A stretch of 64,000 nucleotides of DNA from Saccharum officinarum (lineage: Eukaryota > Streptophyta > Magnoliopsida > Poales > Poaceae): assembly GCA_020631735.1 (NCBI GenBank), contig CM036191.1, positions 44,182,562 to 44,246,561 of the forward strand, written 5' to 3'. The notes below the pieces were generated by a model. It had not been told where the DNA came from. It did no database searches and worked only from the letters and a program-made list of their open reading frames with translations. The stretch's first letter is position 1; each line of letters opens with the position of its first letter. A program made the translations under genes and the position numbers. Below are positions 20,791-30,729 of this stretch, one piece after another.

Positions 20791-21004
20791 TATTATTTTT
20801 TGGCATAGAAAAAATTAGAAAAAATAGATAGAAATATTATAGTGTATAATATATATAGTAATACAATATAGAAAATTAAACAATATAGTTGTAGAAAATA
20901 ACATTGAAGAAATATATTTGAATCTTCATAATTAAAATTAAAGATTGATTTTATTAGTGCTATGAATTTTTTGGTATGTATATCTGAATTTTGATATATT
21001 GACA

Positions 21005-21431
21005 TTATTGGTGTGACATGTATAGACCTAGAAGAAGAAGTTGTACAATGAATTTGTCCAGAAGAATCTGACTCCAGATTTCAGTGATAATTGCCCGTAC
21101 AAAAAGTTGACGGACGATTGGCCTGAATTTGTAAGGTACAAGACCTCGGAAGGGGGTGAGGCACAGGTGAGAAGGAACCAACAAAATCTGCGACAAAAGG
21201 TATACCATCTTGAAACGGGATCAGGTGGCTATAGGAGTGACATTCCCTAGAGGCAAAGAATGGAAGCAGACCTGCTTGCCAAATGGATCCCACCAATTTC
21301 AATCGATTGGCCCGAATGCTCCAAGAATTGGTTTTCATGCATGGGGGATCACTGGACCCAGAGAGGCGAACTCACTTAGCACCCAGATTAGGACCTCAAA
21401 AATATTCGTAGCGAGCTTCTCGGGTTTTTAA
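21005..21431 (+). pseudogene. TNPA/Ptta-type plant transposon protein fragment
   Basis: One frame reads NLTPDFSDNCPYKKLTDDWP, then EFVRYKTSEGGEAQVRRNQQ and YHLETGSGGYRSDIP, a stop at 21248-21250, then continues in the same frame with MEADLLAKWIPPISIDWPEC and WTQRGELT. The pattern (TDDWPEFVRYK, then an Asn/Gln-rich stretch, then H..GSGGY) is that of the plant Ptta/En/Spm transposase_24 family, whose members accompany TNP2 in CACTA elements. It is truncated at both ends and has one internal stop. Confidence 0.7.
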
Positions 21432-22081
21432 ACTTAATTTGCACATGAAATGATGAAGCAGACCTTATATGCCTCACTTTTGTGATTAAAAGAAATCAAA
21501 TAAATAACGCAAGTCCATCTACTTTAGTGCCTAAAATGCTTGATAGAAATTCTAACAAACCAAAGGGAATAAGTGGTTTTAATTGTTTAGACATGAAAAA
21601 CAATTTTGATAGACAAAAATAAAGTTTGACTTGTGTATAGTGTTTGAATGAGATTTGAAGTATAGGTTTAGTAGTTGAAAATGTAACTTTAATTCTGGAC
21701 GATAAATATTGTTAGCTAGTGCTTTTGGAAGTTCAAAAATCGAATTGAAATTTAAACCAACCTCAACTGTAGATTTTTCCTAAGTCGGATAAAGGTGTTG
21801 ACAATAACATTCTGGCAATTAATTCTAACTAAATTTCTTAAGCACTTGGTCTATGTTTTGCACCATTATTTGCTCCTTAGTGGATGCTTTACCATGGGGT
21901 AGTTTTCGGGCTAGGCTAGACCGGGTTTGGTGCCTTAAAAATTGTCCAAACTTGCCTAGAACGCGTTGTAACAACGTTTTGGCGCTCTGATCGTGAACTG
22001 ACGTCAGCACGACGAACCTGAGTTGGCATCTCCATATCTCCACCTTTAGTTTCTCTCTGACCGAGAATTTTGCTTCACTAG
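21432..22081. other. Non-coding stretch, nothing firm
   Basis: AT-rich to 21800, then more balanced. No ORF, terminal repeat or tandem array is convincing. It ends at the left flank of the solo LTR. Confidence 0.45.
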
Positions 22082-23741
22082 TGTTGACACTTCTTAGCAT
22101 CACTTGCATTAGGTTGTCATCCCCAACATGACATCAAGAGTGTGGTTGTATTGTACTCATGCCACTTAACTATATAAAGATATTAAAGTATATATCCGCA
22201 AGCGCACAAATAAATACACCCATTGCAGCATTTCACCCAAGTTTATCCTAGGTATCATTATTTATATTTAACCAAAGGAGAACAAACAGAGGGGCACATA
22301 TTAATTAAAGGCTACTCTACACATGTGATATGAATATTCGAAATTACTATCCTTTACTCTCAAACAGAAATCAATCAAATAAAAAGAGATAAAATATATG
22401 ATAATCAGACCATTCAGATGATATTCCTAAGAGCAGTACTACTATGGCAAGTCATTGATCAGAATATAAAGTAAGAGAATAACTCCTAAGTAATCCGTTA
22501 ACTATTAGTCATAATCTACATTGATTAGTGTAATTATATCAGGCAATCATTGGCTAGGTTATCTCATATCCATAAACAAGGAACATCTCCATTACGAAGC
22601 TGAGAAACAGAGTAACAACTAAGTAATGAGACCGCGTTCTACTAAGTTCTACACTCAGGGAGTGGACTACAAAGGACTCAACAGGAATGTCACACCCGCA
22701 ATCTACCACATGACCCGGAGTATAGAGTGCATTTGCAGGTAAACAGTGTATAAGTACCACACTTACACAATGTTGACCACCCACCCATGACTCAATAAGG
22801 TGAGTGCTTTGCAAACATGTGTATAAACATAATGATAAACTATCTATGCCAAATATATAATCAAAGCAGACTAATCTCATAATAATCAAGGATATAATAT
22901 AGATTAAGAACAAGATCATATCTAATGTATCAAGAATAATGATCAAGGACAATGAACTAGAACTAGACAACGTTGAGCTAGAACAATTATGAACTAGAAT
23001 ATAAACAATTAGAACATAAAGAACTAGAACATGAACTAGATCAAGAACTAGAAGAACTGATGAACTAGATGAATATCTGAAGAACAATGTTGATACAAGA
23101 GAGAAGAACTGGATTTACCAAGCTCCTCTTGACTAGATCTGGAGCCCAAGGCTGCTTGACTCCTCTACTTCTAATTCTAATCTAGCTATGCCTAGATCTG
23201 ATGGAGCTCTAAGGAGATGAGAGTTTCTGGTTGGTCTTTTGCTTTCTGATTGATGATTGATTGAATGAATTCCCCTTTGGAGGGGGGTCTAGGGCCTCGT
23301 TTATATAGCCCAGAGCATGGAACCATGGCCCTTAGATCAAACCGACCTTCACGTAGGTTTAGGATGCATCCTTGGAGGTGGTTGAAGTAGCTTGCAAAGG
23401 AAGGAGCCGAGAGGCGGCGGCTAGGGGCCGGTCGGCCTAGGGTTGAGGCCGGTGGGCCCCACCTGGCGGCGCCTCGTGGTGGCCCTCCTCGTGGAGTCCT
23501 CTAGTGTCCTCTAGAAGCCTCTTGCGTATTCGTGTCATGGAGATTAGCCCGATTGATGTGGGTTTCTTCTCGTGGAAGATATCAATTCCTGAATTATTCT
23601 GATAATCCCCTGCAAAATATAGATTCATCAAAACTCGTGGAATTTCATTAGTTGACACCCTAAACCTATGTTGATGATCATTTATTAGCCCTTTATATAT
23701 TTATTTTAACCCTTTATTATGGTAGATAACCATCGTCAACA
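22082..23741 (-). mobile_element. Solo LTR, 1.66 kb, minus orientation
   Basis: The ends are a perfect TGTTGAC/GTCAACA inverted pair. The flanks ACTAG (22077-22081) and GCTAG (23742-23746) differ at one of five bases, consistent with an aged 5-bp target duplication. On the minus strand a TATATAAACGAGG element at about 23298-23310 fits an LTR promoter, so the element reads leftwards. No primer-binding site or internal domain adjoins either end, so it is a solo LTR left by recombination. A GAACTAG-rich degenerate stretch lies at 22950-23075. The long leucine/serine-rich minus frame (22554-23087) is compositional. Confidence 0.75.
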
Positions 23742-23746
23742 GCTAG

Positions 23747-24340
23747 GTAACTGTTAGTAGCAACTTTGGGTTCGTGGAAATGGTTGAACCCTAGTCGTTG
23801 TATTAAGCGGTTTTTGGTATGCTTTAAGAAGCGTGCAGGGCACCATGCCTTGCCATTTGAGTTCTGGGGCGCGGTCACCGTCCTAGGCATCATGTCCACC
23901 GCGGTTCGACTATGCTGCTTCCCAGCTACCGTTATCTCTACCGCGCGCGCGCCCACTTCACGTGTTGCTGGTGCTTGCTAGGGGTCATGGTCACCTTCCT
24001 CATTGGCCGCTCTGGTGCTCGATCATCTGCGCGCCGGGCCGGCATGGCTGCAGCCACTCCCCACAGTGCGTAGGCTCTGCCAGCTACGTTGTTGTGGCAT
24101 GCACGCACTTAGGCCGAGCCTCGCCTTCCTATTCCCTTATCTCTTCCTGTCGCACTCATTCTCAGCCACACAAAAGTTAAATCTGGCTTTACACTTAGCT
24201 CCTCTAACCACTCCACGCAAAAGTCAATAATTACTGAGTGAATGATAATTTCCATTTGTATTAACTTTTGTAGATATTGTAATAAGGCCCTAAATGAAAT
24301 CAAATAAAAAAGTTTCAAACGGGAAATTCTAGATCTCGTA
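23747..24340. other. GC-rich non-coding stretch between the solo LTR and a tandem repeat
   Basis: Several short overlapping frames on both strands but no recognised domain. The interrupted sequence on both sides of the solo LTR may once have been one repeat. Confidence 0.4.
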
Positions 24341-24344
24341 CGGA

Positions 24345-24775
24345 TCCACAACTTTGCTTCTAGTCATTTTGCCATACGAGTTGGTTTCAAAAAATTAGAA
24401 TTCAATACGTGAGAACTTTAAATAGAATTTTAGGATCATTAATGATTTCCAATGAAAAAGTCTTTAACTAAAAACTTGTTGGTGTTATCAGGATCTACAA
24501 CTTTTTTCGGGTTCTTTTTCCATTCGGTGTCATTTGGAAATTTTGAATTTCAAAATGTGTGAGAACTACAAACATAATTTTAGGACCGCAAATGATTTCA
24601 AATTAAACAATCATCAACTACGTCATTAAGATCTATAACTTTGGTTTTGGTTGTTTCTCCATCCAAGTTCGTTTGGAAGATTTGAAAATTTTGAATTTCA
24701 AAATATAAGAACTTCAGACAGAATCTTTGGACAACTTCAAATGAAAACAAGCTCGATTACAAAGTTACAACTTAC
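24345..24775. repeat. Three tandem units of about 140-145 bp
   Basis: Units begin GATCCACAACTTTG (24345), GATCTACAACTTTT (24490) and GATCTATAACTTTGG (24628). Each then holds a 'TTTGGAAATTTTGAATTTCAAAA'-like stretch, the word GAGAACT/GAACTT and AATGATTTC-type wording. Similar arrays are common inside grass CACTA elements. Confidence 0.72.
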
Positions 24776-24945
24776 ATACAAAGCTCATCTTTATTCGACT
24801 TGATTTGAAAAAGGTATTAGGTCCACTGTGCTTCACCATGGTTGTCACTATCCTATTATGATGCTGCGGTGACGAGGCTTTTCTAGATACATAGTTTTTT
24901 TTGTTATACATCATCAATTCATCATAGCACAATATAATCTATTTG

Positions 24946-25049
24946 CTTGTTCGCTTGAGATTATCAGCTAGATCAACCAGCCATTCAGCAGTGTTTTTTT
25001 CAAAAAAAATCAGCCAGATCAGTCAGTTTCAGCCCAAACGAACAGGCCG
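24946..25049. mobile_element. hAT-like MITE, 104 bp, flanked by TATTTG
   Basis: Inverted ends CTTGTTCGCTTGAG and, on the right, CCCAAACGAACAGGCC. The interior AATCAGCCAGATCAGTCAG is typical of a common small sorghum/maize MITE. TATTTG occurs at 24940-24945 and 25050-25055 as the likely target duplication. Confidence 0.75.
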
Positions 25050-25333
25050 TATTTGTATGGAGAAAAGCCAAAACAGCTTACAATTTCGAATGGGGGGCGT
25101 AGTACTGAACCACCGCGAATATTCACTTAGTAAGTAGTATACGGATACTTACTCTGTAACTATATATATTATAGGTATAATACGTGGTCCCTTAAGCTTA
25201 CCTATAACTACGGAGCCAGGATAACTGAAAGGACAGTGAGTAATAAAGTGTGACCACGTTTGACTATGACCTTAGCTTACTATGCTATGATGATGTGACC
25301 AACACCAGGATGCATGAGCGTGAGAAAATGTCC

Positions 25334-25981
25334 TCAACCTGCTGTGGACTCGCACGATAGACGCAGCAGCTCCTCCAAGTAATCGGTGCCGAGGTCCTCG
25401 AGCTCAATGAGCGCTGTCAGCTGCTGCGGCGGCGACTCTGCCATGGACACGTTGGAGCTGCTAGACCCGTCGTCGGAGCATGGATTACTACTGCCGTTAG
25501 TAGTGGCCACAGGGGAGCTCGACATCATTTTGGACCGGCGGCGGCGCCTGCGCTTCCGCTTGCAGTGGCGCCCCTTCAGCGCGAGGACAGGGGACCCCAG
25601 CGTCCCGGCGAGGTCGAGTGGCGCCAGCGATGCCTGCACGCGGTCCACGGGGAAGTTGAGGACGGCGGTGGCACCACGCGCGGCGAAGGCGGCCTGGTCG
25701 TAGGCGAGCGCGGCGGCCTCGGCAGTGTCGAAGGTGCCGAGCCACACGCGGGCGCCCCGGCGCGTCGAGTCCCGGATCTCGGCGGCGAACGTGCCCCACG
25801 GCCGCGGCCGCACCCCGATGAAGGCGCCGGGCCCCCGTGACGAGGCGTCCGTCGTCTGCTGGTCGGACACCTTATTTGGCGACACCATTATTCCTGCTGC
25901 CTTATTACAGTTACAGGAGGAGGACGGCAAAGGGACGACGATACAACTGAAGCACACCTCGCTGTCGTCGTCGTCGTCCAT
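25334..25981 (-). CDS. AP2/ERF-domain transcription factor, ERF1B-like (group IX type), intronless
   Basis: A 215-residue open frame that starts with ATG, after a short leader, and ends in TGA. Residues 54-110 form one AP2/ERF domain with [20 protein letters not shown], then [18 protein letters not shown] and AVLNFPV. The Ala and Asp of AAEIRD mark the ERF rather than the DREB branch. Residues 141-151 ([11 protein letters not shown]) are a strong nuclear signal. The acidic C-terminus [16 protein letters not shown] (191-206) looks like the activation motif of group IX ERFs. Such proteins bind GCC-box promoters in ethylene, jasmonate and defence responses. The domain start reads [11 protein letters not shown], where most relatives have YRGVR, then K/R before RPWG, then K/R after WG, so DNA contact may be altered. 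A TATA box and W-box cores lie upstream. Local GC is far higher than in the neighbouring repeats. Confidence 0.93.
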   Translation of the reverse strand: MDDDDDSEVCFSCIVVPLPSSSCNCNKAAGIMVSPNKVSDQQTTDASSRGPGAFIGVRPRPWGTFAAEIRDSTRRGARVWLGTFDTAEAAALAYDQAAFAARGATAVLNFPVDRVQASLAPLDLAGTLGSPVLALKGRHCKRKRRRRRRSKMMSSSPVATTNGSSNPCSDDGSSSSNVSMAESPPQQLTALIELEDLGTDYLEELLRLSCESTAG

Positions 25982-26032
25982 GGCGAGCGAGAGGAAAGCG
26001 GCCGGCGAAGTGCAGCGGAGATGGTAGACGGA

Positions 26033-26039
26033 ATTTATA
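26033..26039 (-). promoter_or_regulatory. TATA box of the ERF gene
   Basis: The minus strand reads CCTATAAATTCC, with TATAAAT at 26039-26033, about 52 bases before the ATG. A start about 30 bases downstream would leave a 5' leader of roughly 20-25 bases. Confidence 0.75.
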
Positions 26040-26093
26040 GGCTGCCGGGCTGCCCTGTTGCATTGCTCTACGACCGTACTTACTGTACGTGAA

Positions 26094-26172
26094 AGTTGAC
26101 AAAGCCTCTCTTGTCAACCGCAGCTCGATCGACTCGAGTGACACGTACTCCTGCTGATATCTTGACTTGTCA
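26094..26172. promoter_or_regulatory. W-box cores upstream of the ERF gene
   Basis: TTGAC cores are seen as GTTGACA (about 26095), its inverted form TTGTCAAC (about 26111) and CTTGACTTG (about 26160). W boxes bind WRKY factors and are common in defence-induced ERF promoters; the link is inference. An ACACGTAC word lies at about 26140. Confidence 0.4.
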
Positions 26173-26199
26173 TCGGAAGATAAATATGGCTCGTTGCAA

Positions 26200-26307
26200 A
26201 GTCCTGCCAGAATCTAATATAGGATCAAAGGTACGAGCGAGAGATAGTAGCAATAATAATATCCCATGTAAGTACGATAATCGTTACCAGAGATGAATTA
26301 GCTAAAA
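26200..26307. repeat. Segment upstream of ERF homologous to the end of S-right
   Basis: From AGTCCTGCCAGAATCTAATA to AGATGAATTAGCTAAAA this matches 4609-4754 and 35480-35624 with clear divergence. Homology resumes after the Helitron at 29163-29228, matching 4755-4829. The repeated segments elsewhere may therefore descend from the ERF upstream region or share an ancestor with it. Confidence 0.7.
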
Positions 26308-27437
26308 CTAGTCCATCAACCCATACTCTCGCATAGGCTAGAATTTTGGAAGATATAAGTATTAGGTACTATTTAATAATCTCTTCGTTCTAAATTTTAA
26401 GACGTTTTGACTCTTTTATTAGATATATTATTTTTACACATATTTAAAAAATAGAATTACTTTGAAATCTTAGCATTAATCATGGTGGCTCTTATTGCAT
26501 CATGTATCTTACGAAGTCATGAATTAAATTTTGATTTTTCAAATTTTATTCTTATCCTTGTTATGGATTTTTTTCTCCTCGAGTTAAGTTGAAAACTCTT
26601 GTGCTGATTGTATCTTTCATTAACTCTTCTTTTTGCACTTTTTTAAATAAGGATTTTATGTCATAGAGTATGTTCTTAAGTACTACAATAATATAAGCCA
26701 TTATTTGAAACATGCACCATATCGCTTAAGATAAGTCATAGAGTTTGAAGTGAGATCTCGGACAGGGGTAGTAATGCTAACCTCATGAAAATTTTAATAC
26801 TTAAACCTAATAATTATTGACTTTTTACTCTAAGGTATTCTTAAAGAGCTAGAAAAAAATCCAGCCACCCGTGGTCTCCCACACTTCTCAAGATGATTGA
26901 ATTTTCCTATCATGGAATTATATTTGCAGTTATGGCTATACTATCAATATTAACATGTCAAATGTTTTCGTTAAAATACATAAATATATCTAAAGTAACA
27001 ATCTATATAATTTATAAATAATTTGTTAGTATCATTAGTATATGAGTTTTTAAGAAAATATTTTTCTATGTTGAAACATAGCGTATGTATTTATTGCTCA
27101 CGCATGTTGGCACGACGCCAAATATTATACTATATTAATATAGATAGAGGTGCGGTACTGTAGAAACATATATATGCTCATTTGTTATCTAAACAAATTT
27201 TTTATAATAGGAGATATTGATAATTTAGATGTAGATTTGATGGGTATTATTATTTTTATAATAATGAGATGAAAATTGAGTTATGTAAATTATCAATCAT
27301 AATAAGCAAACATCGATATCTAAATGCAAAATTAGGTCAACTCTAGATCATGTTCTTAACGACATTTGGGTAATATAAATTAGAGTCATGAGAGAAGAAG
27401 TAGATAGTTATTAAGAAAATAGAATAGATCCAATTGC

Positions 27438-27438
<1 letters not shown>

Positions 27439-27509
<71 letters not shown>

Positions 27510-27613
27510 CATCATCATCATCATCATCATCATTATCATCATCATCATCGTCGTCGTCGTCGTCATCGTCATCATCATCATCATCGTCATCATCATTATC
27601 ATCATCATCATCA
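27439..27613. repeat. Compound trinucleotide microsatellite (ATT)n then (ATC/GTC)n
   Basis: About 70 bases of pure ATT repeat pass into about 100 bases of ATC with interspersed GTC. It gives spurious poly-Leu/poly-Ser and poly-Met/poly-Ile frames. The related Helitron-like copies have only AATTATTATGAATG at this place (about 10170 and 41068), so the expansion is private to this copy. Confidence 0.96.
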
Positions 27614-28729
27614 ATGGTGATTAGGTTATATCTAATTGATGGTAAGATGTTTTTGATTTTTATGAGAATTTCTAGAATCTTGTTTTCCTGTCAAGTCTTG
27701 TGAGGATTAACATGCAGGCTCTAGGGGACCTCTAGATAGAATCTTTAGTATTTATCTTTTTTTTCTAGTGTGATATGCATTTAGTTGAAATCTAGTCTTA
27801 AGATATATAAACTCTTGATCCAAGATTTTTTTAAAAAACTCTTGATACAACCCTTTTTGTGACTTCGTAAATCTATAGTTTATCTTTTAACTATTAATCA
27901 AGTTGTTGCAGTTTTTTCACATATTAATTATGAATTAGAGATTCTAGTATTTTTTATCTTTTATTCAAAAATTATTTTTTATTAAAAAGAATCTAGGTCC
28001 TAGTAGTATTGTTTTCCACATAAGTTGAAACTTTGCTTGCATCTCGACGCAAAACATATTGAAATTGTTATATCACAGGATTATATGTGTGTAGTATTAT
28101 TTATATATCATAGAGTGCATAAAATTAAATGAATAATATTGTATGACATAATATTTCAATAAAATGTATAATCTTATTTAAAATAATAACTTATGCAATT
28201 TATTACCATGGAGTATTAGTATAAAGTGTTACTGCTACGTAGTTTGTTAAGTGAACATTTTTCCATATTCCAGAAGTAGTTAAAATAAATATTTATCCCA
28301 ATGTATAGATGTATATTAGATAGACATGGTGGAACATAGCAATATAGTTATTTTATTTCATGATTATACAAGTCTATAATTTTAAAATATATATGCATCA
28401 TACTTTATCGGTATTGATTTTTTTCTTGTAATAATATATATTACTGTTTACATGTAGATTGCAGAGATTTTTTGTTTATTTTCAAAGTGGCTAAGGTACA
28501 TACAAATATAAAGATAATTCCTTATATCATCTTTCACAACAACATATAGGGATAGGTTAAATCCAAACTTAGAATATTACTTTGCATTATGTTTCATAAT
28601 GATAAAGGTGGATAAATTATCTTTCATAAAATAGATATGGGTAATTTATAGAGTGTGTGTGCCACACACAGATGAACCACAACAACTTGGGCTGGCTAAG
28701 GTGTGCTTACAAGAGGAGCACTAGATATG

Positions 28730-29034
28730 GGTAATTTAGATACAAAGTTAGAGGATTATTTTAAATTATCTTTCATAATGACAAAGCCGGGTAATTTAGA
28801 CGCAATGTTATGGGGTTAATTTAAATTATGTTTCATAATGGCAAGGTGAGTAATTTATATGCAAATTTATGGAGTTATTTTGAATTATTTTTTATAACAA
28901 CAGATGTGGATAATTTACATACAAATATAGGGGGTTATTTTGAATTATCTTTTGTAATAGCAGAGGTGGGTAATTTAGATGCAAAATTAGAGGGTTACTT
29001 TATATATTTTTCATAAAGGCAGTGGTGGGTAATT
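28730..29034. repeat. Minisatellite with about 60-bp period in the Helitron
   Basis: The word TAATTT starts units at 28732, 28792, 28851, 28911, 28971 and 29030, a period of 59-60. Each unit reads GGTAATTTAGATGCAAA, then GGTTATTTTGAATTATC, then a TTCATAATGGCA-like end. A partial older unit lies at 28563-28645, before an unrelated stretch of about 80 bases. Related elements at 8912 and 39783 hold about one unit. Confidence 0.88.
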
Positions 29035-29228
29035 TTTTAATAAACTACAATAGATCTAATGGCTATTATCGGTGATGATGATTAGAGTCAACCAAATCAA
29101 AGGTCAGATATTTCTGATTATTGTGAGAGTTTCTAAGAATTACCTTTTGCGCATCAGTAAGATACCCATGTGTGGAAAAGTATAGGGCCAATAATAGCGG
29201 CACACGATAAAGGTGGTATGGCCGGATG

Positions 29229-29472
29229 GGAAAAAATTCTCTGCACTCATGATGCAGAAAATCTCCCGTGCAACACCGATTTTATTATGATGTCTGATCT
29301 TTGCTCTGTTGGTCACCGTCAACCATCTTATTCTTTACATGCCATCTGCATGGTTTAGGTGCCGCCCTATCTTTCTGCGGAACATAGCACTCCGTCAAGT
29401 TGAGTGACACGTGGACAGCAGCAAAACCGCACGGGAGATTTTGTACATCATGAGTGCAGAGATTTTTCTCCA
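29229..29472. mobile_element. MITE with about 43-bp terminal inverted repeats
   Basis: The left end (GAAAAAATTCTCTGCACTCA then TGATGCAGAAAATCTCCCG) is matched, inverted, by CGGGAGATTTTGTACATCAT then GAGTGCAGAGATTTTTCTCC at 29433-29472. It interrupts the segment that continues at 4829 elsewhere (GGCCGGATGG). Superfamily is uncertain; the long ends suggest a Mutator-like MITE but I see no 9-bp duplication. Confidence 0.7.
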
Positions 29473-29477
29473 CGCAT

Positions 29478-29717
29478 CACTGCTAATACAGGATGTTTTT
29501 TTAGGGACGGCTCGTAACCCTTTGTAGGGGCGGCTCCGCCCCTACAAAGGAGTGGCTACAAATCGCTGATTTGTAGGGGCGGCTGGCCAACCGTCTATAC
29601 AAATCGGTTTTTTACGGGCGGCTGATGATTTGTAGGGGCGGCTGGATAAAGAGCGGCCCCTTTAAATCAATTTCTCAAAATTCACGAAATCGGGCTAAAA
29701 AAATAGCAAAAGGGGCG
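29478..29717 (+). mobile_element. CACTA-like terminal fragment (CACTG end) with hairpin-rich subterminal repeats
   Basis: It starts CACTGCTAATACAGG and holds repeated TTTGTAGGGGCGGCTGG words in both orientations, including a near-perfect hairpin with 14-base arms at 29520-29549 (CTTTGTAGGGGCGG, CT, then the complement). It stops abruptly at the join with the S-left segment. No coding is seen. Confidence 0.5.
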
Positions 29718-30063
29718 GGGTATTGAGCTTGCAGTGTATGAACCGGGGTGCTCATCAGCTCATGGCAGTTGGAGCCGTTGGAGCTGTGTCATGTGTCGTG
29801 ACATGTTTTTTTTTATTGCAAAGGGGCGGGTTCTATGCCTCGGAGCTGCTCCTCCATCGAATCAACCCTACAGTGTAACGTATAGGGTCCTATACATGCA
29901 TTAAATGCATAGAACCGGCTTCGACACAAACACTGTGGACGCTCTTATTGGTGATGACAAGATCGAGTACTGCATGCTTGCTTTGATTTGGTGTACCTGC
30001 TCTCTCTCTCTCTCGGTCTACAAAGATTAGCCGGCCTCAAATTTCTTGGGAGATCAAAGTCGT
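29718..30063. repeat. Repeated segment S-left, interrupted by CACTA insertion
   Basis: It matches 7908-8272 (and 38779-39143) to the last bases, GATCAAAGT, after which the CACTA element begins. The element's other side resumes at 34894 with CGCGCGCCTCTTG. In the unbroken copy at 8272 the two halves join as AAGTCGCGCGCC. Confidence 0.85.
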
Positions 30064-30729
30064 CACCGCTACAGAACAGACCTTTGGTCCCGGGCCTAAA
30101 GGGCCTCTAGTCCCGGTTATAGAGCCGGGACTAGGAAATCGGAACTAAATGTCTCACTGGCCCGGGGCTAAAGGCCGACCTTTAGTTCCGGTTGGTAAGG
30201 TGTTTTTTCTTTTTTGTTTCCATTTCAATTCATTATTGATTTTGGTTTTACAATTACATTAGGTTTTCAAATGTGTATTCTTCGCTGCTAATATATGTAT
30301 ACGCGCACATATAATTTAGTTTGAAACATTATTACACACAAATAAAGTATGAAACTATATATATTATGGAGCTATATATATGTATAATATATATATGCAC
30401 ATAAAATTTACAATATTATTCATGCATCCTTGGTATTTACAACACAAATGTTGTCCTCCACTTAAATGTCTTACAAATGTTCGTCCTGGTTTGGCTTCAA
30501 TGGTTCATCTGGGTTAAAGTAGAACTCGGTGCCGGGTTCGAGGACATGCTCATTAAGAAATCCTACGATTGTCTCTTGAATTCCTTTAAGGCGGTCCATA
30601 TCCAACACCTGTTCCTTCAACCATATCTCCTTCAATTTGCATTAAACGAAAGAAGTATTAATATACTTAAGATTTATTTAATAGCAACAAATAAATAAAA
30701 TGGATTTATTATATATACTTGTTACGTAC

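Larger units (their letters stand above)
14412..21431 (+). mobile_element. Decayed CACTA transposon with TNP2-type transposase, plus orientation
   Basis: The left terminus CACTAGTAGAGAACAGAC is at 14412, followed by subterminal inverted 'TAGTCCCGGTTGG' motifs to about 14730. In order on the plus strand lie a GRF-like zinc-finger gene, a TNP2 transposase wreck, a GC-rich promoter-like block and a TNPA-like fragment. I find no matching right terminus after 21431, so the right end is deleted or separated by later events, and the end given is only the last recognisable coding piece. Its terminus resembles that of the 30064-34893 element, so both belong to related CACTA families. Confidence 0.82.
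26308..29162 (-). mobile_element. Complete non-autonomous Helitron, 2855 bp, minus orientation
   Basis: On the minus strand it begins TCTTACTGATGCGC (at 29162) and ends with a hairpin (26320-26337, 7-bp arms, GAGA loop), then TTGATGGA and CTAG (26311-26308). It sits between A (26307) and T (29163). The empty site GCTAAAA|TACAAATATG is intact at 4754/4755 and 35624/35625. These are all the hallmarks of a Helitron: TC start, CTRR end, 3' hairpin and A|T target with no duplication. It encodes no Rep/helicase. Inside are a compound trinucleotide repeat and a 60-bp minisatellite. Confidence 0.88.

Noticed and set aside
22554..23087. 177-residue hydrophobic minus-strand protein
   Set aside because: It lies inside a solo LTR over a GAACTAG-rich stretch and has no domain.
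25386..25840. Plus-strand frames opposite the ERF gene
   Set aside because: They are antisense shadows of a GC-rich coding sequence.
27411..27703. Poly-Leu/poly-Ser and poly-Met/poly-Ile frames
   Set aside because: They are a translation of the ATT/ATC microsatellite.
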